From an uncultured SAR92 cluster bacterium (GTDB lineage: Bacteria; Pseudomonadota; Gammaproteobacteria; Pseudomonadales; Porticoccaceae): a DNA stretch of 64,000 nt. The notes beneath the pieces were generated by a model, which was not told where the DNA came from, searched no databases, and was given only the letters and a program-made list of their open reading frames with translations. The position numbers and the translations under genes are program-made. The stretch spans positions 1 through 64,000 of the forward strand of contig CABZOI010000008.1 of the NCBI GenBank assembly GCA_902527245.1, given 5' to 3'. Positions 39,414-48,463 of this stretch are shown here, in pieces; position 1 is the stretch's first letter, and each line of letters opens with the position of its first letter.

Positions 39414-40451
39414 ATGAAATTTAGAGAACCCTTTACTCTTATAGGAAATACTCCATCTCCCTACACAAGAAAATTGGTGGCTTTACTCAGATATAGAAGA
39501 ATAAGTTACAAAGTTATTTGGGGAGATTTGGACAAAAATCTTGGCTTATTAGGTGTAGAACCTCCCAAAGTGAAATTATTGCCGACCTGCATCGTTGATA
39601 GAGAGGATGGGAATTTAACTCCGACATGTGACACCACTCCGATAATAAGGCAGCTCGAAAAGCAATACAAAACTAGAAAGGTAATTCCTAATAATTCCGT
39701 TGTCGCCTTTTTAGATTACTTGGTTGAGGATTATGCGGATGAATGGTGGACTAAGTTTATGTTTCATTACCGCTGGTATCCTCAGGAGGATGCAAAGAAT
39801 GCATCGCAACTTCTACCAATTCTGCAAGAGGGTGTGGATATTCCAAGTGAAAAACTAAGTATTTATTCAGACTATATTTATAGCAGACAGGTTAGTCGCT
39901 TGCACGTTGTGGGCTCAAGTGAATCCACTGCTGATTTGATTGAGCAGAGTTACCTTAAAGCTTTGATAGTGTTAGAAAAGCATTTTGAAAAATATAAATT
40001 CATTTTTGGTTCACGTCCTTCCGCTTCAGATTTTGCAATTTACGGACAGCTATCGCAGCTTATTGGATTTGACCCTACACCTCGGGCGATTGCGCATAAA
40101 GTTGCCCCCAGAGTTGTTGCTTGGACGTCAATTATGGAGGATCAATGCGGTTTTGAGCCCAAAGATGACGATTGGAACGTTGATTTAAGTTCCTCCTCAT
40201 TGAGAGAACTATTAAAAGAGATAGGATCAACCTATGTGCCTGCTTTATTGAAAAATGCAAGTGCATTTGAAGAAGATGAAAAGGAGTGGTCCGCTTCAAT
40301 TAATGGTGCAACTTGGAGTCAAAACACGTTCGCATATCAGGCTAAATGTTTCAAATGGATTCGTGATGAATATGATGGACTATCGCGAAAAAATAGAGAT
40401 ACGCTTTTACAAGTGTTGGATGGGACAGGGTGTGAGAAATTATTTTTCTAG
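39414..40451 (+). CDS. Glutathione S-transferase family protein
   Basis: A 345-residue soluble protein with an N-terminal thioredoxin-like GST domain: FTLIGNTPSPYTRKLVALLRY has the Ser/Pro/Tyr region of the glutathione site, and LLPTCIVDREDG contains the cis-Pro. The C-terminal helical domain (about 100-230) has RPSASDFAIYGQL, the conserved N-capping box. About 100 extra residues at the C-terminus have no recognised domain. It lies 18 bp (or 30 bp, if the next gene begins at 40482) before a tandem DsbA-fold gene. A glutathione-dependent step in the island would fit the nearby HCCA-isomerase-like proteins. Confidence 0.78.
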   Translation: MKFREPFTLIGNTPSPYTRKLVALLRYRRISYKVIWGDLDKNLGLLGVEPPKVKLLPTCIVDREDGNLTPTCDTTPIIRQLEKQYKTRKVIPNNSVVAFLDYLVEDYADEWWTKFMFHYRWYPQEDAKNASQLLPILQEGVDIPSEKLSIYSDYIYSRQVSRLHVVGSSESTADLIEQSYLKALIVLEKHFEKYKFIFGSRPSASDFAIYGQLSQLIGFDPTPRAIAHKVAPRVVAWTSIMEDQCGFEPKDDDWNVDLSSSSLRELLKEIGSTYVPALLKNASAFEEDEKEWSASINGATWSQNTFAYQAKCFKWIRDEYDGLSRKNRDTLLQVLDGTGCEKLFF

Positions 40452-40481
40452 TGCAGATCATAAAGTTGAGTGTTAGCGATA

Positions 40482-41846
40482 ATGGCTGAGTTCAGTGAAC
40501 AAGGTGGTTCCTCTACTATGGATCCGAGTAGGTTCCGCAGATACGTTACGTCGCGTGTGATGTCAAAGGTTATTGAGACTAAATCGCTAAGGAGATCCAG
40601 GCACAGAGCTGAAAAGAAAAGAAAGAAAAATAACTTGCCCCACATCGTTGAATATTTCCACCAATTAAATGATGGATATAGCCATTTAACCGCGCAAATC
40701 ATTAATCGACTTAAGTCCAAGTATAATATTGAAATAAAATGTTATTTAGTATCTGAAACTGATGGAGCAAATAATCCTGAACCAGATCTGCTAGCGAAGT
40801 ATGCTCTTGAGGACTCCTCTCAAATTTCGAGGCACTTTAATCTTTCGTTTAATTTTAACAAACGACCCGATAGAGATGTAATCAAAAAGGCGAGCAAAAT
40901 CATAGCAAACTTAACAGATGATGCACGGACAGAGAATCTTGAAACTATAAGTACCCTAGTTTGGTCAAATGACATTCAGGCGTTAGAGAAGCTATCTGAG
41001 AATTTGGGGATCGGAGACGTAAATGATGAATTTGCTGAACGTTTTATACAACAAGGAAATGAAAGACGAAGTCAATTGGGGCATTATTCTGGAGCGATGT
41101 TTTTCTATGGTGATGAGTGGTATTGGGGAGTGGATCGGCTTTATCACTTGGAGCGAAGATTCTTGGAGTTAGATTTAGTTATTGATCATACTGATAACAC
41201 TTTGTTGGCACCGCAAAAAACGCTCAAAATAACAAAATTGTCAAAAAATAATAATTTCGCATTAGAGTTCTTTCCATCCTTGCGAAGCCCATACACAGCG
41301 ATAGTATATGATCGGGTTACTCAGTTTTGTGATGAATGCAACTTAAAGTTAGTTATGCGACCGGTATTGCCAATGGTAATGCGCGGTCTCCCAGTAACAA
41401 GAAAAAAAGGATCATATATTTTTAAAGATGTGGCGAGAGAAGCAAGAGCTAATGGGATAAGTTTTGGAAACTTTTATGATCCAATTGGTAAGCCGGTTAG
41501 GGACTGCTACTCGCTGTTCGGATGGGCTAAAAAAAATAACCGATCTAATGAATTATTGTCTCATTTTCTATCAGCTGCCTTTGCTATGGGAATTAATTTG
41601 AGTAGAACAAGTAACATGCAATATGTTGTTGAGAGGGCAGGTTTGTCTTGGGATGAAGCAAAAAAAATAATTGGTAACAAAGATTGGTATGATGAGATTG
41701 AGTCGAACAGAAAGACCATTTACTCAGATGGATTATGGGGAGTGCCTAGTTTTCGATTATTGAAGGATAAAAAGATAATTTATTCAGCATGGGGACAAGA
41801 CAGACTCTGGGTTTTATCAAGAATTCTTTCTGAGTCTTCTCAATAA
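40482..41846 (+). CDS. Tandem DsbA/HCCA-isomerase-fold protein
   Basis: A 454-residue protein with two DsbA-like modules. The first begins at about residue 55 (HIVEYFHQLNDGYSHLTAQI); the second at about residue 265 (ALEFFPSLRSPYTAIVYDR), ending with GVPSFRL, the cis-Pro loop, and GQDRLW as in HCCA isomerases. Neither module has CxxC; the second has SPY, as in isomerases. A basic N-terminal stretch (RRSRHRAEKKRKKN) is unusual. ATG 40482 or 40470 could be the start. It neighbours a GST and lies 32 bp before a bifunctional beta-oxidation gene. Glutathione-linked isomerase activity is inferred. Confidence 0.72.
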   Translation: MAEFSEQGGSSTMDPSRFRRYVTSRVMSKVIETKSLRRSRHRAEKKRKKNNLPHIVEYFHQLNDGYSHLTAQIINRLKSKYNIEIKCYLVSETDGANNPEPDLLAKYALEDSSQISRHFNLSFNFNKRPDRDVIKKASKIIANLTDDARTENLETISTLVWSNDIQALEKLSENLGIGDVNDEFAERFIQQGNERRSQLGHYSGAMFFYGDEWYWGVDRLYHLERRFLELDLVIDHTDNTLLAPQKTLKITKLSKNNNFALEFFPSLRSPYTAIVYDRVTQFCDECNLKLVMRPVLPMVMRGLPVTRKKGSYIFKDVAREARANGISFGNFYDPIGKPVRDCYSLFGWAKKNNRSNELLSHFLSAAFAMGINLSRTSNMQYVVERAGLSWDEAKKIIGNKDWYDEIESNRKTIYSDGLWGVPSFRLLKDKKIIYSAWGQDRLWVLSRILSESSQ

Positions 41847-41878
41847 GTTTTCACTAAATAAGCGAATGAGTATTTGTT

Positions 41879-43939
41879 ATGGAAAAAGATTTTAGTGTTA
41901 TTGATTACGAAGTCCAAGATAATATTGCAGTCATCGTTGTAAAGAATCCACCGGTTAATGCGCTCAGTTTTTCAGTTCGTGCAGGATTGTTGCACTTTTT
42001 AATGAAAGCCGAGAAGAGTAAAGAGGTTTGTGGGATTATTATTGCCTGTGAAGGCCGCACCTTTATAGCTGGTGCAGATATCAGTGAATTTGGAAGGAAA
42101 CCTCAAGAGCCTGATCTTCCTGAGTTGCTGGATTATTTAGATAGGACGAAAAAACCGGTGCTTGCAGAAATGCACGGCACGGCACTGGGTGGAGGCCTGG
42201 AGCTCGCACTATGCTGTAATTACCGAATTGCCTCAAAGAATGCCAGGTTTGGTTTGCCGGAGGTTAATCTCGGACTTATTCCAGGTGCAGGAGGTACACA
42301 AAGGTTACCTCGATTAATAGGCATTGAAAAATCTTTGGCGATGGTTACTTCTGGAAGCCCTGTTGGATCAACAGATGCCTATAAGTGTGGACTAGTTGAT
42401 CAATTATCCGGGGAGAATTTAAGATGCGACTCTTTGAATTTCATAAAAGATATAATTGAAACTGAGTCTGTCCACCCGTCAATCAGCTTAAAAACTAAAC
42501 CAATTGTGAATGACGAAGAAACTCAAACAATCTTAAAGACCTACAGATCTCAAGTAAGAAAACGAAAGCGAGGATTCATTGCGCCGGAGTATAATATTCG
42601 TAGTATTCAGGCAAGTCTCGAACTCGAATTTCGTGATGGATTGAAGTTTGAGCGTAAATTATTTGACGAATTGATGGAAGGAGAGCAGTCAAAAGCTCAA
42701 CAATATTTATTTTTTGCCGAAAGACAAGCAAATAAAATCCCTGATTTAGACTCTAAAATTAAACCAGTTGATATTCAAAAAGTTGTAGTTATTGGAGGTG
42801 GCTTGATGGGCGGTGGTATTGCAATGTGTATGGCTAATGCTGGTATCTCAGTTACCATTATTGAAAGCAGTAAGAAATTTCTCGATAGATGTTGGAAGAA
42901 TATTACTGCAAATTACCAAAATACTCAGAAAAAGGGACGTTTGAGTCAGGAGCAGGTCAAAAACAGGCTTTGTCTTATAGACGTCTCCCTAGAATTCGAG
43001 AAGGTAAGTGATGCAGATCTCGTTATTGAAGCAGTTTTTGAAAATATGCAATTAAAGAAAGACATATTTCGTAGGGTGGGCAAATTAGCAAAGAAAAATG
43101 CAATTTTAGCCTCTAACACATCTGCACTTGATTTAAATACTCTTTCAGAATCCAGTGGCCGTCCTCAAGATGTTATTGGTCTCCATTTTTTTTCGCCGGC
43201 CAATGTAATGCGTTTACTTGAGGTAGTTCGAGCGCAAAAGACGAGTGTAAGTGTGATTTATACATGTATGAAGCTGGCAAAAATAATCAAAAAGATCCCA
43301 GTGCTAGTGGGTGTATGCCCCGGTTTTGTAGGAAACAGAATTTTATTCGCGAGACAAGAACAGGCAATGCGTTTGGCAATGCAAGGAATTGATATTGAAA
43401 GGATTGATCGTTTGATTTATGAATTTGGATTTCCAATGGGACCTTTTCAAACGGCTGATTTAATAGGACTTGATCTTGGATGGGAAAAAGCGTTCACAAA
43501 CGAAAATCTACTCGTCGATAAATTTTGTGAGGTTGGTCGCTTTGGTCAAAAAAATTTGTCAGGTTTTTATGATTATGATGCTAGTCGGAAAGCAACAAAA
43601 TCTGAGCTATCTGAAAAACTTATCGAGGATTTTGCTGAGTCTAAAGGGATACCAAAGAGAGACTATACTGATGATGAGATTTTGGATCAGTGCTTGCTAC
43701 CAATGATTAATGAAGGTGTGAAAATTAGGGAGGAAAATGTTGTTACCAGAAATAGTGATATTGACGTTGTGTACGCTCATGGGTTCGGGTGGCCAGCATA
43801 CAGAGGTGGGCCAATGCATTTTGGGAGAACTTTAGGATCTGACAAAGTATTAAAAAAGATAAATTATTATTCTCAATTTTTTAAGGATCGATTCTGGCAA
43901 ACTAGCCACGACTTTAGGAATATCTTAGATGAAAAATAG
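41879..43939 (+). CDS. Bifunctional enoyl-CoA hydratase / 3-hydroxyacyl-CoA dehydrogenase (peroxisomal MFE-like)
   Basis: A 686-residue beta-oxidation enzyme. Residues 1-190 form the crotonase domain with FIAGADISEFG, GTALGGGLELALCC and LPEVNLGLIPGAGGTQR, which holds both catalytic acids. The NAD domain starts near 300 with VVIGGGLMGGGIAMCMANAG, and LHFFSPANVMRLLEVV is the dehydrogenase block. The C-terminus (AYGFPMGPFQ-type and HGFGWPAYRGGPM blocks) fits the EHHADH/peroxisomal-like group, distinct from the FadJ-like enzyme at 32502. It shares 11 bp with the next gene. Two different MFEs in one island suggest two substrate classes or stages. Confidence 0.9.
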   Translation: MEKDFSVIDYEVQDNIAVIVVKNPPVNALSFSVRAGLLHFLMKAEKSKEVCGIIIACEGRTFIAGADISEFGRKPQEPDLPELLDYLDRTKKPVLAEMHGTALGGGLELALCCNYRIASKNARFGLPEVNLGLIPGAGGTQRLPRLIGIEKSLAMVTSGSPVGSTDAYKCGLVDQLSGENLRCDSLNFIKDIIETESVHPSISLKTKPIVNDEETQTILKTYRSQVRKRKRGFIAPEYNIRSIQASLELEFRDGLKFERKLFDELMEGEQSKAQQYLFFAERQANKIPDLDSKIKPVDIQKVVVIGGGLMGGGIAMCMANAGISVTIIESSKKFLDRCWKNITANYQNTQKKGRLSQEQVKNRLCLIDVSLEFEKVSDADLVIEAVFENMQLKKDIFRRVGKLAKKNAILASNTSALDLNTLSESSGRPQDVIGLHFFSPANVMRLLEVVRAQKTSVSVIYTCMKLAKIIKKIPVLVGVCPGFVGNRILFARQEQAMRLAMQGIDIERIDRLIYEFGFPMGPFQTADLIGLDLGWEKAFTNENLLVDKFCEVGRFGQKNLSGFYDYDASRKATKSELSEKLIEDFAESKGIPKRDYTDDEILDQCLLPMINEGVKIREENVVTRNSDIDVVYAHGFGWPAYRGGPMHFGRTLGSDKVLKKINYYSQFFKDRFWQTSHDFRNILDEK

Positions 43940-44315
43940 AATATCATTCATAAAATACTTCACAACTTTTTCACTTATTTTTTTCACAAACTCCGAACTT
44001 GTCTTGTCTAATGATTTATCAAAACTTTTTGGTAATTGGAAACACAGAGAAAAACCTGTTTGGATCAACATAAATCCAGATACAAACATAGGTAAAGGTA
44101 TTATTATCAAAAATGATGATGACCCCACATCCATCGGAAAATTTTTATTCATCGATTTGCTATCTGATGAAGATCATTTTTCGGGGAAAATATATGTACC
44201 TCAACTTGGTCGATTTCACCCTATGAAGGCTGAAATATCGGATAGTGGAAATATTAAAGTGTTAGTGAAAGTCGGATTCATTAAACGGACTGTCTATTTT
44301 GACAAGCAGACTTGA
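43929..44315 (+). CDS. Exported DUF2147-like protein
   Basis: A 128-residue protein with an N-terminal hydrophobic segment ending near SELVLS, likely a signal peptide. FGNWKH, HFSGKIYVPQLGRFHPMKAE and IKVLVKVGFIKRTVYF match the order and spacing of the DUF2147 family, a small periplasmic beta barrel-like fold of unknown function. It overlaps the end of the upstream bifunctional enzyme gene by 11 bp, so translation may be coupled, and it converges with the CoA-transferase gene 13 bp away. Confidence 0.65.
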   Translation: MKNRISFIKYFTTFSLIFFTNSELVLSNDLSKLFGNWKHREKPVWININPDTNIGKGIIIKNDDDPTSIGKFLFIDLLSDEDHFSGKIYVPQLGRFHPMKAEISDSGNIKVLVKVGFIKRTVYFDKQT

Positions 44316-44328
44316 TGATTACTTTTTA

Positions 44329-45507
44329 TCAGTTTATCTCTCCTTTTGACAGCATTGAGGCAATCTCTGCGTCTGAATAGTTTAGACTTCTGAGTGTCTC
44401 TTCTGTGTGATAGCCCAATTCTGCTCCACAGTAATCGTATCTTGGTTTTGTTTCAGAGAATTTTATTGCGCTACCTACTTGTTTCTCCTCAGTTCCATCA
44501 AGGTGAGCTACTGAGGTGATCATTTGTCGTGAGACTAGTTGATCATTCGAACACGCATCCTCAAAAGAGAGCACAGATTCTACGCAGACATCCTCGCAAG
44601 AAAAGATATCCTCCCATTCTGAAAGCTTTCTCTCTGATATTTTCTTAGCAATGATTTGTTTAAAATTTCTCTGATTCTCTGGATCATCACTAAATGCAAT
44701 ATTCAAATGCTCAGATATTTTAAGTAAATCACAAAGTTTGGTAAGAAATTTTGGCTCAAGACTGCCCACAGATAAAACTTTTTTGTCCTTTGTTAAATAG
44801 TATCCATAAAATGACCCACCATTAATGTGAGTAGATTCGTGGGATAGCTTTTGGCCAGCTGCTAGAAATTGAGAACCAAAAATACCGTTCATTCCAAACA
44901 TACAGTCTGTCATGCTTATATCAATATGCTGTCCCACTCCATTTTGATTTCGAAAATTAACAGCTGCTAAAACTCCGATTATCGCATGTAATGAACCCCC
45001 TGCGACGTCTGCAATTGGCAGACCCATGATCGGACTGACCTCATTTGCTTTGCCTGAGTAGCCATTCGTTCCAGAAATTGATAGGTAGTTATTATCGTGA
45101 CCTGCTCTATTTTGATAGGGGCCCGATTGACCGTAGCCTGTAATGGAACAATAAATGATCTTCTCATTAATCTCTTTAAGAGTTTCGTAGTCAAGGCCGA
45201 GTCTCTTCATAACCCCTGGTCGAAATTGTTCAATAACAATATCGTATTCCATAATAAGACGTTTAACTATTTCGACAGATTTTTCTTTTTTCAGATCAAG
45301 ACTAATTGATTTTTTGTTTCTGTTTACAAATGAATGGCAAGTTGAAACGCTATTATTAAATGGTCCCATAGCTCTAACTAAATCTACTCTTGTGGGTGAT
45401 TCAACTTTTAGAATATCAGCTCCCATGTCGCCCATCATCATAGTGGCGAAAGGTCCTGGTATTAATGTTGTGAAGTCAAGTATTTTTAAATTCGCTAAGG
45501 CACCCAT
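44329..45507 (-). CDS. CaiB/BaiF family protein, alpha-methylacyl-CoA racemase-like
   Basis: A 392-residue class III CoA-transferase fold protein. LDFTTLIPGPFATMMMGDMGADILKVE is the classical N-terminus. NRNKKSISLDLK and EQFRPGVMKRLGLDYE bind CoA. AGHDNNYLSISG followed by IADVAGG places the His-Asp pair as in alpha-methylacyl-CoA racemase rather than in formyl-CoA-type transferases. Such a racemase inverts 2-methyl-branched acyl-CoAs so that they can enter beta-oxidation, which would suit an isoprenoid or sterol side chain as substrate. It is divergent from cysC with about 120 bp between the starts. Confidence 0.83.
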   Translation of the reverse strand: MGALANLKILDFTTLIPGPFATMMMGDMGADILKVESPTRVDLVRAMGPFNNSVSTCHSFVNRNKKSISLDLKKEKSVEIVKRLIMEYDIVIEQFRPGVMKRLGLDYETLKEINEKIIYCSITGYGQSGPYQNRAGHDNNYLSISGTNGYSGKANEVSPIMGLPIADVAGGSLHAIIGVLAAVNFRNQNGVGQHIDISMTDCMFGMNGIFGSQFLAAGQKLSHESTHINGGSFYGYYLTKDKKVLSVGSLEPKFLTKLCDLLKISEHLNIAFSDDPENQRNFKQIIAKKISERKLSEWEDIFSCEDVCVESVLSFEDACSNDQLVSRQMITSVAHLDGTEEKQVGSAIKFSETKPRYDYCGAELGYHTEETLRSLNYSDAEIASMLSKGEIN

Positions 45508-45625
45508 AGTTCTAATCCATAAATTATTAAATGCAACTTAAAATATATCATAGCTGCCCATTATAATTTTTTACATAATTGAACAATAACGTTAACATTG
45601 CGCCTTTTTGGTGTTGGACAAAAGA

Positions 45626-46240
45626 ATGAGCTATCAAAAATCTACAAATGTTAGTTGGCAAGATGGCAAAGTGTCTTTGCAAGACCGATATAAACTTATT
45701 CGGCAGCGTGGCGCTACGCTCTGGATGACCGGATTGTCCGGCAGCGGTAAGAGCACCATCGCTATTGCTTTAGAGCGAGCTTTGTTTGAAAAAGGATTCT
45801 TAAGCTATCGCTTAGATGGCGATAATATTCGACTTGGGATAAATAAAAACCTTGGATTTTCAGCTGCTGACAGGAAAGAAAATATCCGCCGTATCGGCGA
45901 GGTTTCCAAGCTCTTCACTGATGCAGGCATCATAACGCTTGCGAGCTTTATAAGTCCCTACCAGAAAGACAGAGATATCGTAAGAGAGATTCACCAGCAA
46001 TCTGGGCTGGTTTTTATAGAAATTTTTGTTGATTGTAAGCTTGAATCAGCTGAAAAGAGAGATCCAAAAGGATTGTATAAGAGAGCACGGAAAGGCGAGA
46101 TCAAAAACTTTACCGGAATTGATGATCCATACGAGACACCGAGTCATCCTGAAATCCATCTAATTTCAGATCGTATGAGTGTGGAGGATGAAGTTGAAGA
46201 AATCATTAAATATCTGTCCGAGATTGAGATCTTAGTTTGA
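45626..46240 (+). CDS. cysC: Adenylylsulfate kinase
   Basis: Phosphorylates APS to PAPS, the activated sulfate used for reduction or sulfonation. A P-loop GLSGSGKST at about residues 36-44, DGDNIR, and FISPYQKDRD, plus DPKGLYKRARKGEIKNFTG with the substrate lid, are all typical. ATG 45626 is chosen; a TTG at 45608 would add six residues of no family likeness. At 204 residues it is a stand-alone kinase. sat follows 40 bp downstream. No PAPS reductase or cysDN is in the window, so the fate of PAPS is open. Confidence 0.93.
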   Translation: MSYQKSTNVSWQDGKVSLQDRYKLIRQRGATLWMTGLSGSGKSTIAIALERALFEKGFLSYRLDGDNIRLGINKNLGFSAADRKENIRRIGEVSKLFTDAGIITLASFISPYQKDRDIVREIHQQSGLVFIEIFVDCKLESAEKRDPKGLYKRARKGEIKNFTGIDDPYETPSHPEIHLISDRMSVEDEVEEIIKYLSEIEILV

Positions 46241-46280
46241 TTAAATTACTTGGTTGTGAGTATTTGAGGCAATCTTGCGC

Positions 46281-47465
46281 ATGAGTAAACTCATTAAACC
46301 CTATGGCTCTGATGAGTTACTTTCCCCTTTTAACGAGATTGGTGTGAATCTGGCAGATGTTGAGCAGATGCCAAAATTTCTGTTGAATGATTCTGCCATT
46401 GCAAATGTTGTAATGCTTGGATCAGGATATTTCAACCCTCTTCAAGGCTTTATGAATAAGACTGAAGCGCTCTCTGTTTGCGACGAGCTTCGCACGTTAA
46501 ATGGTTTGTTTTGGCCAATTCCAGTGTTGAATATAACGAGGGAAATGCCTGATTTTAAAATAGGTGAAAAAGTAGCGCTGTTGGACTCAAGTCAATATCA
46601 TAATCCATGTATCGCGATTATGAATATTTCCGATGTTGAGTTTTTGTCTGATCAAGATCTTAATTACTTCTGCATGAGAATCTTTGGAACTAATGATTGC
46701 AACCATCCTGGAGTTAATAAGTTTAAGAAGCTAGGTAATTATTTAGTTTCAGGCAGTATAGAGGTATCACAATTGAGTACTTTTCCGATGGATCATCCAG
46801 ATACTTTTCGGACAGCTTCTCAATTAAGAGAGATTATTACTGATCTTGGATGGCGTAAAATCGTTGCTTTTCAAACTCGAAATCCAATGCATAGAGCTCA
46901 TGAGGAGGTGTGCAGAATAGCATGCGAGAGAATTAATGCGGACGGACTGATTATCCACATGTTACTTGGTAAATTAAAAGAGGGGGATATTCCTGCGAAA
47001 ACCAGAGATGAATGCATCAGGACAATGGTTGCATCGTATTTTCATGATCTACCAGTCCTTATATCGGGATATGGCTTTGATATGCTTTATGCAGGACCAA
47101 GAGAGGCTTTGCTTCATGCGATTGTTAGACAAAATTTGGGTGCTACACATTTAATAATTGGCCGAGATCATGCAGGAATTGGCAATTTTTATGGCGAGTT
47201 TGAAGCACAAGAAATATTTGATGAGTGGCATGATGTCAGTGAGCTACAAATACAGATATTTAAAGCTGATCACGCAGCATACTCGAAAAAGTTAGAAAAA
47301 GTTGTAATGCTAAATGAAGTTGATAATCATCAAGCAGTTGATTTTGTCACATTATCGGGAACAAAGCTCCGAGAGCTCTTGGCAAATGGCCAGCTTCCTC
47401 CTGCTGAGGTTGTCAGGCCAGAGGTAGCTGAAATTTTGATCGATTTTTACAAATTAAATAAGTAG
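46281..47465 (+). CDS. sat: Sulfate adenylyltransferase (ATP sulfurylase)
   Basis: Makes APS and pyrophosphate from sulfate and ATP. At 394 residues it is the single-subunit Sat type, not CysDN. QTRNPMHRAHE and GRDHAGIGNFYG are the nucleotide-binding motifs, and the N-terminal PUA-like domain (about 1-165) is present. There is no fused APS kinase domain, consistent with the separate cysC just upstream. ATG 46281 is preferred over TTG 46275. The next gene starts only 6 bp after its stop, so cysC-sat and the DHH phosphoesterase form one unit. Confidence 0.93.
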   Translation: MSKLIKPYGSDELLSPFNEIGVNLADVEQMPKFLLNDSAIANVVMLGSGYFNPLQGFMNKTEALSVCDELRTLNGLFWPIPVLNITREMPDFKIGEKVALLDSSQYHNPCIAIMNISDVEFLSDQDLNYFCMRIFGTNDCNHPGVNKFKKLGNYLVSGSIEVSQLSTFPMDHPDTFRTASQLREIITDLGWRKIVAFQTRNPMHRAHEEVCRIACERINADGLIIHMLLGKLKEGDIPAKTRDECIRTMVASYFHDLPVLISGYGFDMLYAGPREALLHAIVRQNLGATHLIIGRDHAGIGNFYGEFEAQEIFDEWHDVSELQIQIFKADHAAYSKKLEKVVMLNEVDNHQAVDFVTLSGTKLRELLANGQLPPAEVVRPEVAEILIDFYKLNK

Positions 47466-47471
47466 CTTGTT

Positions 47472-48431
47472 ATGCATTTTGATGTCTTTAATGGTGATGC
47501 TGACGGTATTTGTGCTTTACTGCAGTTGCGTCAAACTTTTCCCTGTGATTCTAAGCTGGTAACAGGAGTAAAAAGAGAGATTGATTTACTCAGGCATGTT
47601 TCAGTAAACGATGGAGATACAGTTTCAGTTTTGGATATTTCTCTTGATAAAAATAGAGTGTACTTAGATTCTATCTTAGAAAAGAAAACACAGGTGCTTT
47701 ATGTAGACCATCATTACGCAGGAGAAATACCACTTGCTGAAAATTTAAATGCAATTATTGATGAGTCTGCGAACACCTCTACATGCGCGCTCATGAATTG
47801 TCATCTGTCCTCTTCTAGACCACTCTGGGCAGCAGTTGGAACATTTGGAGATAATCTAAAAGAATTAGCAATGAAGCAACTTGAAGGATCTGGATTATCA
47901 AAGTCAGATTCTGATTTGCTTGAGGAGCTCGGTGTTTATATTAACTACAATGGATACGGAGAGGAATTGAGTGATCTCCATTATTCTCCTGAAAAGTTGT
48001 ATAAGTTACTTGAACCTTATGACAATCCTCTCAATTTTATTTCAGATTGCCAGATTCATTTTCACAAATTAAAAGATTCATATAGAAGTGATTTTTCAAA
48101 AGCGTTAATGCAAAAACCTGAAAGATCCTTTGAATCATCAAAATTATTCATCCTGCCTCAGGAAAGCTGGAGTCGTCGCGTCGTAGGTGTTTTTGGTAAT
48201 CATTTAACTAATACAAACCCTAACCTAGCATATGCTGTTTTGGTAAAAAATTCAGAAGATTCATACAAGGTAAGCGTGAGAGCGCCAAAAAATTCCAGAG
48301 TAAAGGCCTCAGATTTGTGTTGTAAATTTCCATCAGGTGGTGGACGCACTGCAGCCGCAGGAATTAATAAATTACATCAGAGTGACTTTGATGAATTTAT
48401 AAAACGATTTGAAGGTTTTTTTGGTACTTGA
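47472..48431 (+). CDS. DHH-family phosphoesterase
   Basis: A 319-residue soluble phosphoesterase. FNGDADGICAL and YVDHHYAGE are the metal-binding DHH motifs, and GGGRTAAAGI in the C-terminal DHHA1 domain contacts the substrate. DHH proteins include RecJ, NrnA oligoribonuclease/pAp phosphatase and c-di-AMP phosphodiesterases. Tight linkage to cysC-sat (6 bp after sat) suggests it may dephosphorylate 3'-phosphoadenosine 5'-phosphate left over from PAPS use, as shown for NrnA in other bacteria; this is inference from context. The last four bases overlap the next open frame, whose better start lies further on. Confidence 0.8.
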   Translation: MHFDVFNGDADGICALLQLRQTFPCDSKLVTGVKREIDLLRHVSVNDGDTVSVLDISLDKNRVYLDSILEKKTQVLYVDHHYAGEIPLAENLNAIIDESANTSTCALMNCHLSSSRPLWAAVGTFGDNLKELAMKQLEGSGLSKSDSDLLEELGVYINYNGYGEELSDLHYSPEKLYKLLEPYDNPLNFISDCQIHFHKLKDSYRSDFSKALMQKPERSFESSKLFILPQESWSRRVVGVFGNHLTNTNPNLAYAVLVKNSEDSYKVSVRAPKNSRVKASDLCCKFPSGGGRTAAAGINKLHQSDFDEFIKRFEGFFGT

Positions 48432-48463
48432 TACCTTCTAAATTACGTAAGCATGGAGAAAAA

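Noticed and set aside
45577-45607. TTTACA/TAACAT promoter-like boxes before cysC
   Set aside because: The -10 match is weak and similar boxes occur by chance in AT-rich gaps here.
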